Positions 1 through 11,860 of a DNA stretch of 64,000 bases are shown in pieces. Each line of letters starts with the position of its first letter. Position 1 is the first letter of the stretch. The notes beneath the pieces were generated by a model, which saw only the letters and a program-made list of their open reading frames with translations, made no database searches and was not told the origin of the DNA. A program made the position numbers and the translations under genes. Source of the stretch: Amoebidium appalachense (taxonomy: Eukaryota > Ichthyosporea); contig CAVNZM010000004.1 of the NCBI GenBank assembly GCA_963693365.1, positions 10,726,001 to 10,790,000 on the forward strand. The letters are read 5' to 3'.

Positions 1-275
1 CACATAAAATACCTGAAACCAGTGAGGTGCAAACAAGAAGCCAGAAAAGAGAAACAGAGAAGGATTACGGAGGGTGGTGGAAGCCGGAAGACGGGGTTAG
101 GTGCGTAGGGGGGAGGGGGGGTAGGGGGGGGTACAACCGACTGCTGCATCTAGACGCCTTTTCATGTCGATTGCAAAAACCACAACAACCAAAACTCACA
201 GAGGAGAACAAGGATCGAGACAGCAGGAAGCGGGCGGGGGGGCGGGGGGCAGAGAACACATACACAGGGAGAGAG

Positions 276-281
276 GGGGTC

Positions 282-323
<42 letters not shown>

Positions 324-385
324 GAGAGAGAGAGAGAGAGAGAGGGAAAGGGAGGGGGAGAGAGAGAGGGAGCGAGAGAACAGAA

Positions 386-417
<32 letters not shown>

Positions 418-583
418 CGTGTGTGTGTGTGTGGGAAGAAGAGAGAGAGAGAGCAACACAAACACACACACATACAAACACAGGCACACACACACACACA
501 CACACTCAAACACGCACACGCACACACGCACACGCACACGCACACGCACACGCACACACACGCACACGCACACGCACACGCAT

Positions 584-628
<45 letters not shown>

Positions 629-640
629 AACACACACACA
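276..640. repeat. compound poly-G / GA / CA microsatellite in PRPF4 intron 1
   Basis: A run of about 40 G is followed by (GA)n, then mixed (GT)n, then (CA)n with CACG variants. The array ends directly at the PRPF4 5' splice site (donor at 641-640), so the array supplies the donor's GTGTGTG on the coding strand. Confidence 0.95.
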
Positions 641-641
641 C

Positions 642-804
642 CTGTTGAAAAGTTAATGTTTCCAGCACGTATACCCTCAACTATTGCCGTGGTGGCACTG
701 CTCCCTGTCTCTGTTCGCTGCCTCATCACCTCCTCCAAACTACCATAGTGAAGGCGGGCCTTCTTGGCTGGCCCTCCCTCCTGCTTCTCTTCATCGCTAG
801 CCAT
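642..804 (-). CDS. PRPF4: PRPF4 (U4/U6 snRNP 60 kDa protein), first coding exon
   Basis: Start codon at 804-802; the exon reads about 54 residues and ends at a CAG|GTGTGTGTG donor (exon end 642, phase 1). It contains [12 protein letters not shown] followed by [12 protein letters not shown]. These match the two conserved N-terminal blocks of PRPF4 family proteins (HIYYGSLEEKE and GIEAGNINITSGE in human). PRPF4 is a WD40 protein of the U4/U6.U5 tri-snRNP that works in the nucleus during pre-mRNA splicing. The SFM-type N-terminal motif is visible here; the WD40 repeats are not, so the rest of the gene must lie left of position 1 beyond a repeat-filled first intron. The family assignment rests on one exon but both motifs are specific. 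The next exon was not identified in positions 1-275. Confidence 0.8.
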
Positions 805-1455
805 GTTGACGTTTCTTTGCTAATTAATGGTTGGGAACTGTGCTGTGTGCGTCTGTTTGTTGTATGTTCCTGGTTGTGACTTGGTATGTGTGCGCGTGCT
901 GCGTGTTTGGTATGTTGTGCTGCCGTATTCACGGTGTGTTTCCTACGCCTTGTGATACACACTCAGACAGCCATGCAAGCTTTATGAAGCATTTGAACCA
1001 CTTCAAACCTATTACTTTGGAGTCGGTGCTGAATCTGGTGTGCAGCGTGCCAAAGTGGAAATGCCATGATACAATATTTGCGTAATATTTGCGCAAGGCG
1101 CCGGCCAGTCCCCTCCCTTCCCAGGCTCCCCCCCCCCCCCCCCCCCCCCTTGTGCCTGACTTAACCGGGCTCGCACGCGCCCCACGTCCCCCAAGCCCTT
1201 GACGGGCGTGCCCCCCCTCCGTCCCCCTCCTCCGCCGCGGCTGGCCATCCTGGCCTCGCTGTCTCTCCTCGCCCAATCCCTCATCCCTTGATCTGATCGA
1301 TGATATGGTCAGCCGTAGGTCTATACGAAGGAAGCCCTAGGTATAGGGAGATCGGATGATAACCGGCTAAAAAAATACAATAATTGATAATAATTTACAA
1401 AAATAAAAAACATAAACCCAATAACCATAACCCTATGTGTGTCTGGGCCCTAAAT

Positions 1456-1508
1456 GGGGGGGCTGCCGCCCCCCCAATCCCCCGCTAAAGGGGCCTGACG
1501 GCCCCTTT
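1456..1508. other. two adjacent GC-rich hairpins
   Basis: Hairpin 1 (1456-1475) is a G7/C7 stem around a CTGCCG-like loop. Hairpin 2 has perfect 8-bp arms, AAAGGGGC at 1487-1494 and GCCCCTTT at 1501-1508, with loop CTGACG. Function unknown; they could be part of a mobile element end. Confidence 0.6.
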
Positions 1509-1543
1509 ATGTCGCTTGGGGATCGAATCGTTCTCCCCTGATT

Positions 1544-1572
1544 TTACGTCATCGGATCGTGTTTTGTCCAAT
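1544..1572. promoter_or_regulatory. CRE-like TTACGTCA plus CCAAT box
   Basis: TTACGTCA at 1544-1551 is followed by CCAAT at 1568-1572. The same combination recurs near 12979-13010 and 49327-49415. It could serve a divergent promoter upstream of PRPF4; no start site is mapped. Confidence 0.35.
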
Positions 1573-3478
1573 CAGGTGCGCGGGGACTTCCGGCGTATGG
1601 ACTTGGGTGGGTCAGCCGGCTAGCCCGGGGACGGTGCCGCGCGTGCGCTCGGCCGGGAGTCCGCGCAGGCTGAGATCTAGCCGCTCTAATAAGTCTCGCC
1701 AATGCTTTTCAATCTAAAATATTGAGAACATCTTTAAAAAATAAAGAGCAATATGTGTTATTAAAAAAAAAGGTATTATTGGTTTGCACTGACTTCGAGA
1801 CGCAACCTGGATGCAGGACTTCAGAGTCAGTGCCCGCAACAGAGTTGACGGTTGTTCGACCGTTATTTGTCCCCTTCATGCCGCATTCTGCCTGCGTTCT
1901 AGGGATCGGCAATATAACGAAGTCCTGTAGACCCTGTGATTGGTCTTTTTGACAATGAATCGAGAAGGTATGCACGCATACAACTCTTAATTGGTTTTTT
2001 TTAAAGTAAACGGTATACTTGGTCCTTATTAATTGCTGAAACCTTTACTCTTAAATAAAAAATTGCTGCTTATATCCGTGGTGTGCAAGCTTCAACATGG
2101 CAAACCTGCCTCAAAGTTTGGACAGCTGACGGTCCAGCACAATACAGTATCAATTAACTTTGTTTGTTTTGATTGTCTACAAATCATGTATTTATATTTT
2201 TTTACTCCTTCTGTTCCCGGGACCAATCAATCTTTTTCACCACAACACCATTTCAATACCAAATAAAGCAACAATATCCACACTTTGTAAAGCCACTCTT
2301 TCGTACTATTAATTTCTATTTTTACACTCCAATGCTCATTCTTAAAGCCATATAAAGAAATCTCCTTAGCTTTATAATCTTCCTATACTATAAATATGTT
2401 CAAGCTGGGTGTGTTTTACTTGGTCCATGTTTTCAGTCCAGAACATTTACCCCGCTCAACGGTCTGTCCAACCACAGAAAGGTAGCAAGACAGCAGGATT
2501 GCTTTAAACCAATCTAAATGCTTCGGACTCATATAACCCAATCAACAACTGTGTCTGCAATCTTTTGGCTTAAACCGGTGCAAGAGAAGTGCGTATGCGC
2601 TGCATTGCCCCCCTCACGGGCACTTCAACCCTCCTCCCCTTTGCATCGTTTTGCACGTTTCTGCCCCTTTTTACCCTCCGCCGGTTTTTTTGGCGGACCG
2701 GTTGAAACGCTTTCCGTTCGGGCACCACTGGCCCTCGCATGGTTTTTCAATTAGTAAATAGTTCTTTTTTCTAGGGTTATAAGAAGGGTTATTCTGCTTC
2801 TGTCTTTTTGGCACCTGTGACAGTTTGAACAGCGCGGCTTTTGTGGTGAGTTTTCCCTAGGGAACGAAATCGTGAGAACTCAGGGCTGGCTTGGCGACAC
2901 AGGTCTACATAATGTGTTTTCTGTGCTTCAAAGACCTGTGTTTTTTGCTTTCGTTTTAACCTCTATGGCTATTCGGGTTTACAGTAGTACGCAGACGCAT
3001 CGGAGACACTTTCTTGTCTCAGCAGTATATCCGTTATTACCTACATCTTTTTTTTGGACCCAGACAAATGCAGTGCTGCCTATTATAGATTGCAACGTTT
3101 TAGAGTATTTCCTCTCTTTATGTGTGTGCCTTTTGCTGTAATGTGTGGTTCTCTCAGGTGCCCACCACCTTATTGCGGTCGTTTGATCACTTTTGTTTTT
3201 AACTGCTTTGACATCCTTGGCATTCAACAAAGTGAGGTCCTATAAGTCATTCATTGGTCACTCACGTTTTGTGCCTCTGCAATGTGTAGTTTGATTTACG
3301 AGTACGGGTGCTCTTACAAAATGTTCCTATTTTAGGTTTTTTCTTTTTTTCTTTTTTCTTGCTCTCAGGAGTACCCTCTGGGTCACAAACACCTATTACA
3401 AGTATGGATATTTGTCCGCTAGTTCCCTTTAATTTAATAACCCTTCTCTTACCTGCAGCCGCACGTTTGTCCGTCAAG

Positions 3479-4776
3479 ATGATGCAACCACTGAACCCAC
3501 CGGGGCTTGCTGCCCTGAGCACGGCCGCTCAACACACGTCACAGATGCTGGACGGTAGCATGGCGGGCCTGCAGGGTATGCCGTGGGGCCACCAAATGGC
3601 CCCTCCTATGCCCATGCAACACCAAATGCCCCCACAGATGCAGCAGCAGATGCAACAACAGATGCCCCCGCAGATGCACCAGATCCCACCCATGCAGCAC
3701 GGGGTGGGTCACCCGCAGGTGCAGATGCAAATGCCAGCACACATGTTCCAGCACCAATCTCAGCTGGCAGGACTTCCTCCCCAGATGATGCGTCAAGAGG
3801 ATATGCAACAGCTGCAGCGGCTACCCCAGCGTCTGCCGGGCATGCCCCCTTTTGGTGCCCCCTATCCGGATATGTTCCAGCACCGTGCACAGCACCCACT
3901 GCCTCCCGAGCTGCTGCATGGTGCTCCAAACGCAATGGGTGGCCGCGGTGGTACCAAGCAGGTTGGTTTTGAACCCCCCCTTCCCCCCCCCCCCCCCCCC
4001 TCCTCCGGGCACCCGGGGGCAGCAAGAAAGCGATCTGGTGGGCTGCTCGTATGTCCTTCTATGTATGCACACATCACATTTTTCTAATGTTTTCCAAGTA
4101 TGCCGAGTCTTGCACCACGTACTAAAACTGCGCCCCCCCCCCTCCCCTCCCCCCCAACACACACACACACCCCTGCAGGAGCAAGTGCTTGTGTGCCCGT
4201 ACGGGTGCGGCAAGACCTTCAACTATGCCGTGGCACGCACCCTCCACATCCGCCAGACACACACCGGTGAGCGGCCCCACAAGTGCCCCTTCCCTGACTG
4301 CGGCAAGGCGTTCTATTCCAGCAACAGTCTGAAGAGCCACAAGCGCATCCACACGGGGGAGAGGCCCTTCCACTGTCCGTTTGACGGGTGTGAGAGCGCG
4401 TACAAGGAGCGCAGTGGGTTGAAGTATCACGTGCGTGCGGTGCACACGATGGATAGGCCGTATAAGTGCAACATTGACGGGTGTGAGAAGAGCTACATGA
4501 CGCAGAGCGGGTTGGATGCGCACTTGCGCAAGCACGCCAAGCGCAAGGACAAGGAGATGAAGACGCTCAAGAGCAAGATGGACAAGCAGAAGAAGAAGAT
4601 GGAGCAGCAGGAGGCACTGATCAGGCAGCTGCAGCAGAAGCTCAGGCACGGCGCTGGGTGTGTCTTTGGTTTGCGTGTGTGGGTGTGGGTGTGTGTTGTT
4701 GATGTTGGTGTTGGCGCTAAAAATGTCTTGTTTTTTTGTTTGTGTGGTTTTGGGTTTGGTTTTCCAATGCATGTGC

Positions 4777-4818
<42 letters not shown>

Positions 4819-5048
4819 GTGTTTACGGTTTTTGTTTTGTTTTTTTTTGGGGGGGGGGGGGGGGGGGGGGGGGGGACGACGAAGTGTTGCACAAGCGGGT
4901 TAGTTTGAGGGAGTCTGCAGGATTTGCAAATGCATGTGCTAAGATATGGCACGAGTCTTGGTGAGAGCTACGACACTATTTCGTTGATGCAAACTGTACA
5001 AATGCTTTGTTTTTAACTTGACCACTCCTAACATGCTCTCTCTCTCGC

Positions 5049-5082
<34 letters not shown>

Positions 5083-6076
5083 ACCACACACATACACACA
5101 CACACACACACATACACACACAACAGGGCATCTGTGCGTGACCACCTGAGTGACAGCGGCAGCAGCGCCAAGAAGCCCACCGTGCACTCATTCACCCAGG
5201 CAGTGGCTGCCCTGACCACTAACCACGCCATCTCAAGGAAGAGAGGGCCTGGCCGTCCTCGCAAGGTGGGCAGAGAGGACGGGAGAAGAAGGGGGGGACT
5301 GGTGGGGGATTTTGTGTGCGGGTTTTTTTTTTTGTGTGTGTGTGTGTGTGTGGTGTGGTGTGGTGTGTTTCGTAGCTGGCTCGATCAGTGTGATGGGTTG
5401 GCTGCGATCAGTCTATGCACCGTGTGTGCATTTTGTTTTGTGGGTGTGTATGTGTATGAGAAGCAGCGTGGAGCGACGTAACCATTTATGGCCAGCCATA
5501 AACACATGCATTCGATTAATTTCCGCTGCAACCAATCACTGGGGCTGTTGGAGACTCTTTTTGTGTGTATTTTGTTGTTAACTCAAGCACGTTTTGATGG
5601 TTGGGCTACGATCAGTCTATGCATCGTGTGCAAGTTTGTTTGTGGGTGCGTGTGAGAAGCAGCGCGAATCGACGCAACCAACCATGGCCAGCCATAAATA
5701 CCTTCATTCGTATAAATTACCGCGTTAACCAATCACTGACATATGTTAAATTTTTACCCGCAGGAGGACAGCGACGAAGACGTACCCATTGCAGAGACGC
5801 TCAAACGTGCACGTACGAGCACACAGGAAGAAGAAGTGGAAGAGGAGGAGGAGGAAGAAGAAGAAGAGGAGGAGGGAGATGGGGATGGGTCGAGTAGCAG
5901 TGGGGATGAGCCCAAGAAGAGGGTCAAGTGGAGTGCGGATGTGGATGCTAAGCTGCAGCAGTTGATCAATTTCCATCAGAAGGATGTGAATTTCTTTGGC
6001 CCAGAGGATTGGGATCAGCTCAGGCAGAGCTGCAACCTGTTTAACCTGACGTGGAGACAGGTGCGTGTGATGGTGG

Positions 6077-6117
<41 letters not shown>

Positions 6118-6266
6118 TGAAGGCAGGGCTCTGTGCTTTGCGGGGCAGGGTGTAAGGGCTTGTGTGTATGTGATTGGTTCTGAAGTTCGTGTGTAGTTTT
6201 GAGAGGGGGGGGGGGGGGGGGGGTACACGAAGAACTTTGCTCCATAGCTTTTCGGCATGCTTGCAT

Positions 6267-6304
<38 letters not shown>

Positions 6305-6748
6305 CCCCTGATTGTTGCATAAATGCATTTCGTTTCTGTCTGTTACTCTCTGCACATCGGCATGCCGGTCATCAGCTGCATGCTTTCTTTATACTTGCAT
6401 TTTAGTTTCTAATCACCACCACCCTCGCCACACACACACACACACACACTTTAGGTTCAGCAACATGTCAAGTACAAGAAAATGACACGTCAGACCCCCG
6501 GCATGGCTTCAGCACCCACCACCGACACCAACCTCTACGATGGGAATATGGCCCTGGAGGGTTATGATATGGGGGGTGCATTCGACAACGAAGAAGAGGG
6601 GGAGGAAGAGGAAGAGGGTGGCGACGGGGAGGGGGATGGGGAGGATTTCAACACCAACTATGTGTATGGGGAAGAGGTGGGTGGGTTGGAGGGGGACGGA
6701 GAGGGGGAGGAGGGTGAAGGTGCAAATGATGACCCAGACCAGGAATAG
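3479..6748 (+). CDS. C2H2 zinc-finger / AT-hook / SANT-like nuclear protein, 5 coding exons
   Basis: Exons 3479-3961, 4179-4657, 5127-5265, 5764-6060 and 6455-6748 join with phases 0, 2, 0, 0 into 563 residues. Order: Gln/Met/Pro-rich N-terminus (1-161); four C2H2 fingers (about 167-280) with C-x3/4-C and H-x3/4-H spacing and TGERP-type linkers; a Lys/Gln-rich coiled coil (about 284-317); an AT-hook KRGPGRPRK ending at 367; an acidic Glu run; a SANT/Myb-like segment with KWSADVD (about 422-477, interrupted by intron 4); and a very acidic C-tail. Fingers and AT-hook bind DNA, and SANT segments usually contact chromatin, so a nuclear regulator is inferred. M at 3479 follows a likely 5'-UTR intron acceptor; a second ATG follows directly at 3482. 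Introns hold poly-G/C runs, a (TA)n tract (4782-4814) and a local duplication. I do not recognise a named orthologue. Confidence 0.85.
5392..5738 (+). repeat. tandem duplication inside intron 3 of the zinc-finger gene
   Basis: Copies at 5392-5540 and 5596-5738 share GATCAGTCTATGCA, GAGAAGCAGCG, TGGCCAGCCATAAA and AACCAATCACTG in the same order, with substitutions and small indels. Confidence 0.85.
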
Positions 6749-6863
6749 AGATGTTCTACTGAGTAGATTTGTGAGCAGGGGGGTGGTGGTTAAAATGGCA
6801 TACACCTCGGTGTGTGTGTGTGTGTGGATGCCTTTTTGGATTCCCGGTGGCCATGTTTGCCCG

Positions 6864-6904
<41 letters not shown>

Positions 6905-8060
6905 CTCAAGCTGTAAAACGTCTGGGTGTTGTGCATGTGGTTTCCTGTGTCCTTTTGTTGATCTGTGGTTTCTGCTGGGTCGATCGAGATTTTGCCTTTG
7001 TCAGTGTGAGCAAGACGAGGGATTGATGGTTGTTGGGGCTCGATGATATTTGCAGTTGAGATGTTCGTTTATTTATATGGGTTTACACACTATTTATTGC
7101 TGTGGACACTGTCGGGGGCCCAGCCTCACTCGACGGCCTACTGCGTCTTCCAGCGCAGCCAATCAAATGCAGCTAGAGACATATGTACATGCTAAGCAAC
7201 ATTTAGCGCCATCTTAGTAGATGACAACCTATTACCACATATTATTTATATGCTTTATCTCTTAGGTTGAGGTAATAATAAAGCGTTAGCTGCAATGTGT
7301 TGTGTCATGTTGCCCAAATATGGTTATTTATAGTCGCCTTCTGTTTATTAATTATCTTCTTGGCTAGTACTGCATGCAATATAAATTATCTCGTTGTCTA
7401 ATATTAGCAACACTGTAAGTGTATCCACATTTGGTGCTTTGTCAAAGCGCAGGCCCTATTTTTATGGTGGTGTGTCTTTCGACACGCACATCAGGAGCAG
7501 GGAATAAAGGTATTTTGAAAAACCTTGTTGACCTGACAATGTGTGCCTGTGTTTCCCCCCCCCCCCCCCTGCCCGCACGGAATGGGTCGAAACCCGGGTA
7601 TACGTACTCAGTGGATGACTTGGGCCCACCTGAGGCCTGAGGGATGTGTTTTTGTTTATGAAGAATACTCATTGTGTGGTTTGCCCTCTGTCTTTCTTTG
7701 TCCGTTAGGAATATGTACTTCTTCATCGTATGCAAACACATTCTACCCCCCCCCCTCCTCTCCCCACACACCAAGAAAAAGAAACTTACGCATGCATACG
7801 GCTCGGGTTCGGCATGCATGCATGATAGCATTGATAGGCCGAGAGGCAGCTCCGGATCGAGGATCCAATTTTATATCTATACCATTGCTATTTATGGCAG
7901 AAACAATTTATATGTTCTGTTACAGTTGAAGGTTCACAGGTTTTGCGTTTACATGCTTACATTCATGATAAATAATTTGCCATTTATATCCTGACTCGTT
8001 GGCCCCGATAATTATACGCAACGTTAAGATTTTTAAAAAAAAGCCCAACACTGTTCGTGT

Positions 8061-8126
<66 letters not shown>

Positions 8127-8540
8127 GGGGGCCCCTCCCTCTCTAGAGCTCCCACCCCACCTCCCTACAAACAGGCAGTGTTCCCGTGCACACACAAACA
8201 AGTCAGTCCTGTTATGAGACGAAAATTAAAAGAGCGGCACAAGATTTAACGTGCATTCCGACATTCAAAGAGCATGGGCATTCGCATACATCTGCTGTGT
8301 GTGTGTGCACGCGCATGCACACGCGTGTGTGTAGAGGGGTCTTCGCGTATGTCCGTTTGAACAAGAACAAAGTGTTTGACTCTACAACGGCACGTCTATC
8401 TACATCGCTCCCACTATACGTGGAAACCACTTTGCTGACAAACCAACAAACACAAAAAAGTGAAACAGCCCATCCACCAAAAAAGAGCAAATCCGTCCTT
8501 GATGCCTTTCCATGAGCCAGCCAAACTTCCATCCATGTCC

Positions 8541-8578
<38 letters not shown>

Positions 8579-8652
8579 ACACCCTCCAGCGCCAAAAAAT
8601 AAAACCAAAAAATAGAAATAAAAAAAATAAAAAAAATAAAAAATAAAAAGCC
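6749..8652. other. 3' UTR of the zinc-finger gene and spacer
   Basis: After the stop codon come (TG)n, a G run of about 39 bases (6866-6904) and AT-rich sequence. A canonical AATAAA lies at 7277-7282, a likely polyadenylation signal for the plus-strand gene. A fragment of the dispersed repeat family lies at 7580-7650, and poly-C/poly-A runs at 8064-8126. No further gene is seen. Confidence 0.5.
7277..7282 (+). terminator. candidate polyadenylation signal AATAAA
   Basis: First clear AATAAA downstream of the zinc-finger stop codon, about 530 bases into the 3' flank, in AT-rich context. Confidence 0.45.
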
Positions 8653-9504
8653 CTAGACCTCATTCAACAGGGCAGGCATTGCATCTCTCAACCCCCGTCT
8701 AGACACATAAAATGCCACGTCATTTACCTCAGAATCGCTGTAGTCCGATTGGTCGCTGACACTGACCAATGGTGGGGGTCCGTCATCCTCGCTGCACCCA
8801 TCCCCCGCCTGGCCTGCCCCGTCCCCCTCCGTGTTCCCACCCCCACCCCGCCGCCCGTAGGGGCCCCTCCCCCTCCGCGTATAGTACTCGTCATCAGACA
8901 AATCTGTATCAGATGCAGTTACCAAATCGGGAAGGTCATCTTCTATCCCTAGCAACTGCCCAACCAATCCCCTCTGAGGCATCAAAACGGGCGGCCGGCC
9001 CAACCCCACCTGCACCCCATGCCGAAAATACAACCGGAGGGGTTCATGATGCAAGGTTACCGGCCTTAGGGGGTTTACTGGCTGGAGCAGCCGTGGCGGG
9101 GGGTCTCTATTAACTTCCACTCGAACTTCAGGTCTCGCTGGGTGTGGGGCAAGGCCCCAAGGCGGGAGTCTCAGCGGGTCGTCTATTCGTCCCTGGGGCA
9201 TTATCAATACTCGAAAAAACCCTCTGCCGTCTCCCTCCTCTCCCTCCCGGTTGGCCCCCTGCTGGGCAGGCCGGGGGGGTTCTTGCAACCACGGTGCCTC
9301 ATCCTCGCTATCATCTTCAGACCCCCCCTCCTCCTCATGTTCATCTTCGTAGTCGTAAAAGTCGTCGTCTGAAATTTCGACTACGAGCGGGGGCAGGTCC
9401 CATACGCCATTTGCAGGGAAAAGTCCAAATTCGTGCTCCTCCAATGCACCCCAAATGCTCTCGGGCCCACCGAACCTCTGCCGGTGGCAGATGTTCGGTG
9501 GCAT
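8653..9504 (-). CDS. acidic orphan protein, 283 residues, possibly a last exon
   Basis: An uninterrupted 283-codon frame of non-repetitive sequence starts at ATG 9504-9502 and ends at TAG 8655-8653. Near residues 45-70 it has an Asp/Glu/Ser tract with SDDDFYDYEDE, a Pro/Arg/Leu-rich middle with many hydrophobics, a second SD-rich patch (TDLSDDEYY), an RG-rich stretch (RRGRGPYGRR) and a third acidic Ser patch (SVSDQSDYSDSE). I see no signal peptide, membrane helix or known domain. The ATG lies 6 bases after a (CA)n-CAG that looks like a 3' splice site, so this may be the terminal exon of a longer gene. I do not recognise the family. A transposon-encoded Gag-like protein or a host acidic chromatin protein are both possible. 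Confidence 0.5.
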   Translation of the reverse strand: MPPNICHRQRFGGPESIWGALEEHEFGLFPANGVWDLPPLVVEISDDDFYDYEDEHEEEGGSEDDSEDEAPWLQEPPRPAQQGANREGEEGDGRGFFRVLIMPQGRIDDPLRLPPWGLAPHPARPEVRVEVNRDPPPRLLQPVNPLRPVTLHHEPLRLYFRHGVQVGLGRPPVLMPQRGLVGQLLGIEDDLPDLVTASDTDLSDDEYYTRRGRGPYGRRGGGGNTEGDGAGQAGDGCSEDDGPPPLVSVSDQSDYSDSEVNDVAFYVSRRGLRDAMPALLNEV

Positions 9505-9509
9505 TGCGC

Positions 9510-9546
<37 letters not shown>

Positions 9547-9579
9547 AGGGGGGTTTTGAATGCGTCATAAAGTACAAGT

Positions 9580-9690
9580 ACACATGAACAACGGATAACA
9601 CGATGCAGAATGCCAACCATACATAAAGAGTGTGCATAGTATGCAGAGCCCATCGTCAGGGGGGGCCCACGCCATCCACAGTACCTGGGG
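9580..9690 (-). repeat. dispersed SINE-like repeat, fragment
   Basis: Read on the minus strand it carries GTACTGTGGAT, GATGGGCTCTGCATACTATG and TTCTGCATCGTGTTATCCG, shared with the copies at 10310-10560 and 61915-62102. Confidence 0.7.
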
Positions 9691-9895
9691 GGGGGGGGGG
9701 GGGGAGGGGGGGAGGGGAGGGGGGAGAGATGGAGGGGGGTGGCCAGGTATCACGTACCCCAAGGAAGGCCCCGGGGGGGGGGGGGGGGGGGTTTGAATGC
9801 GGAACATGGTACGGAGTACGCATACACGATGAGAAGCATGGTGCAGGACACATACAAAGGCAAACATTCAAGTATGCGACATCAGCTATGCACAC

Positions 9896-10200
9896 AGTAT
9901 GCGTCATAAGCAGAGCCCATCCTCAGGGAGGGCCCAAGTCGTCAATTGCGTCTGAGTTTCGACCCCTTAGCCCGCGTATATACGACTCTCCAACTCAGAC
10001 AGCAGCATCAACTGAACTTGGGAGGGTCAACCCGTCTTGATCAAAGACGAGCAGGGTTGCTCATGCAAGCAAGGTGAGCAAAACGGTGAAGATGTGTGTG
10101 CAAACTAAAGCAGTGCAGCGAAAAATGCGTAGATGCTTACAGATGCACGACACAGAGCAACCATGCCCGGTTGCATGGAAGTAGAGCGGTCTCCACACAG
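9896..10200 (-). repeat. dispersed SINE-like repeat, copy A
   Basis: It shares AAGCAGAGCCCATCCTCAGG, TCTGAGTTTCGACC, GACGAGCAGGGTTGCT and a downstream block ending AGAGCAACCATGCC with copies B and C. The order of blocks is conserved. Confidence 0.8.
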
Positions 10201-10309
10201 TGGTCTGTCCTGAAAGGACACCTCTGAAAGAAGACTGGGGGGTTTGAATGCGGAACACGGTACGAAGTACGCATACACGATGGGGGGGGGGGGGGGGGGG
10301 GGGGTTTGA

Positions 10310-10560
10310 ATGCGTCAAAAAGTACGAAGTACACAAGAACAAACGGATAACACGATGCAGAATGCAAGCCATACATAAAGAGTATGCATAATAAGCAGAG
10401 CCCATCCTCAGGGGGGGCCCACGTCATCCACAGTACCCGAGTTTCGACCTATTCCCCTCGTTAACGAAACCCAACTCAGATACTGTTTCACTTGAACATG
10501 AGTAGGTCACCCGTCTTGATCAGAGACGAGCAGGGTTGCTTATGGGGGGGGGGGGGGGGG
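10310..10560 (-). repeat. dispersed SINE-like repeat, copy B
   Basis: Contains the same blocks (AAGCAGAGCCCATCCTCAGG, CCACAGTACCCGAGTTTCGAC, AGAGACGAGCAGGGTTGCTT). On the minus strand the GGTCGAAACTCGGG block resembles a pol III B box (GGTTCGANNCC). It is flanked by G runs on both sides. Confidence 0.8.
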
Positions 10561-10774
10561 TTTGAATGCGGAACACGGTACGAAGTACGCATACACCAAG
10601 GACACATGCAAAGGCAAACATTCAAGGGGGTTAACGAAGTCTGGTAAGGGGCAGGCTATTAAGCCCTCCCAAAATGAAGTCACAACCATGCATGTATGTG
10701 TGGAGGGGGAGGAGGGGGGAGGCGGAGGCAGAGGTGAGGGGGAGGCGGAGGGGGGGGGGGGGGGGGGGCAAATA

Positions 10775-11067
<293 letters not shown>

Positions 11068-11470
11068 ATATATTAGCACGTGTTGCTAGTGTATCCCAAA
11101 GATCCAAAGAATAACATGCCAAGGGATTTCCAATTGTACACCTGGCCATGTGTGTAGGCCTGCTCATAAGTGTGTGTGCCTCGGCTTACGGAAAGTCTTA
11201 GAAACTGCGAAACTGCGAAACCAGCATAATATCATATCTTTCACACCACTTAGTGCAAAATCACTTCATCATGTGGATGGGTATGTTGGGGGCCTGACGA
11301 TGTTGGCAGTGTTTTTTTTTTTTGTTTTTTTTTTGTTTTTTTTTGGGGGGGGGGGGGGGGGGGGGGGGGTTGGGATGAATACAGTTGGTTTGGATTACAG
11401 ATCACTACACACAGAGTGCAGGGCACATGGAAGACGAGGCTGTGTATAGATGTGTGTGGGTGTGCCAGAA

Positions 11471-11503
<33 letters not shown>

Positions 11504-11589
11504 GTAGAAAGCGGAACGCGATGCAAAGTACAGCTACATTGAGGCGGGTACAAGGCACAGGCAAAAGCAAACTTTCAAGTATGCAACAG

Positions 11590-11860
11590 CAGCAACGCGC
11601 ACAGTATGCACAAAAGGCAGAGGCCATACTCAGAGGGGCCAAGTCATCAATTGCATCTGAGTTTCGACCACTTCACCTCATTTACGAAACTCAACTCGGA
11701 TAGCAGCAATAAATGGAGGATCAGCCGTCTTAATCAGAGACAAGCAGGGTGGCTTATGCGAGCAAAACTGTGAATGTGTATGTGGGCAAACTATTGCGGC
11801 ATGCAGGGAAAAGTGCATACAAACAGATGCAGGATAGAGAGCAACCATGCCGGGGGGCAG
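11590..11860 (-). repeat. dispersed SINE-like repeat, copy C
   Basis: Matches copy A over CAATTGC-TCTGAGTTTCGACC, the GACAAGCAGGGTGGCTTATG block and the AGAGCAACCATGCC block, in the same order. Confidence 0.8.

Larger units (their letters stand above)
805..3478. other. intergenic stretch between PRPF4 and the zinc-finger gene
   Basis: No ORF here has recognisable family features. It holds a C-rich block (1120-1150), a pair of perfect hairpins (1456-1508), an ACGTCA plus CCAAT pair (1544-1572) and AT-rich sequence from 1700 to 2400. A probable 5'-UTR intron acceptor lies at 3453-3458 (pyrimidine-rich tract then CTGCAG), 20 bases before the zinc-finger start codon. An 84-codon open frame at 831-1085 ends in sequence that could be coding but has no recognisable domain. 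Confidence 0.5.

Noticed and set aside
27-680. Long open frames rich in His-Thr, Cys-Val or Gly-Arg
   Set aside because: They are translations of CA, TG, GA and G repeats; the same pattern occurs at every microsatellite in the window.
7580-7600. GGGTCGAAACCCGGGT as a tRNA T-arm
   Set aside because: No acceptor stem, D-arm or anticodon arm could be drawn around it; it belongs to the dispersed repeat family.
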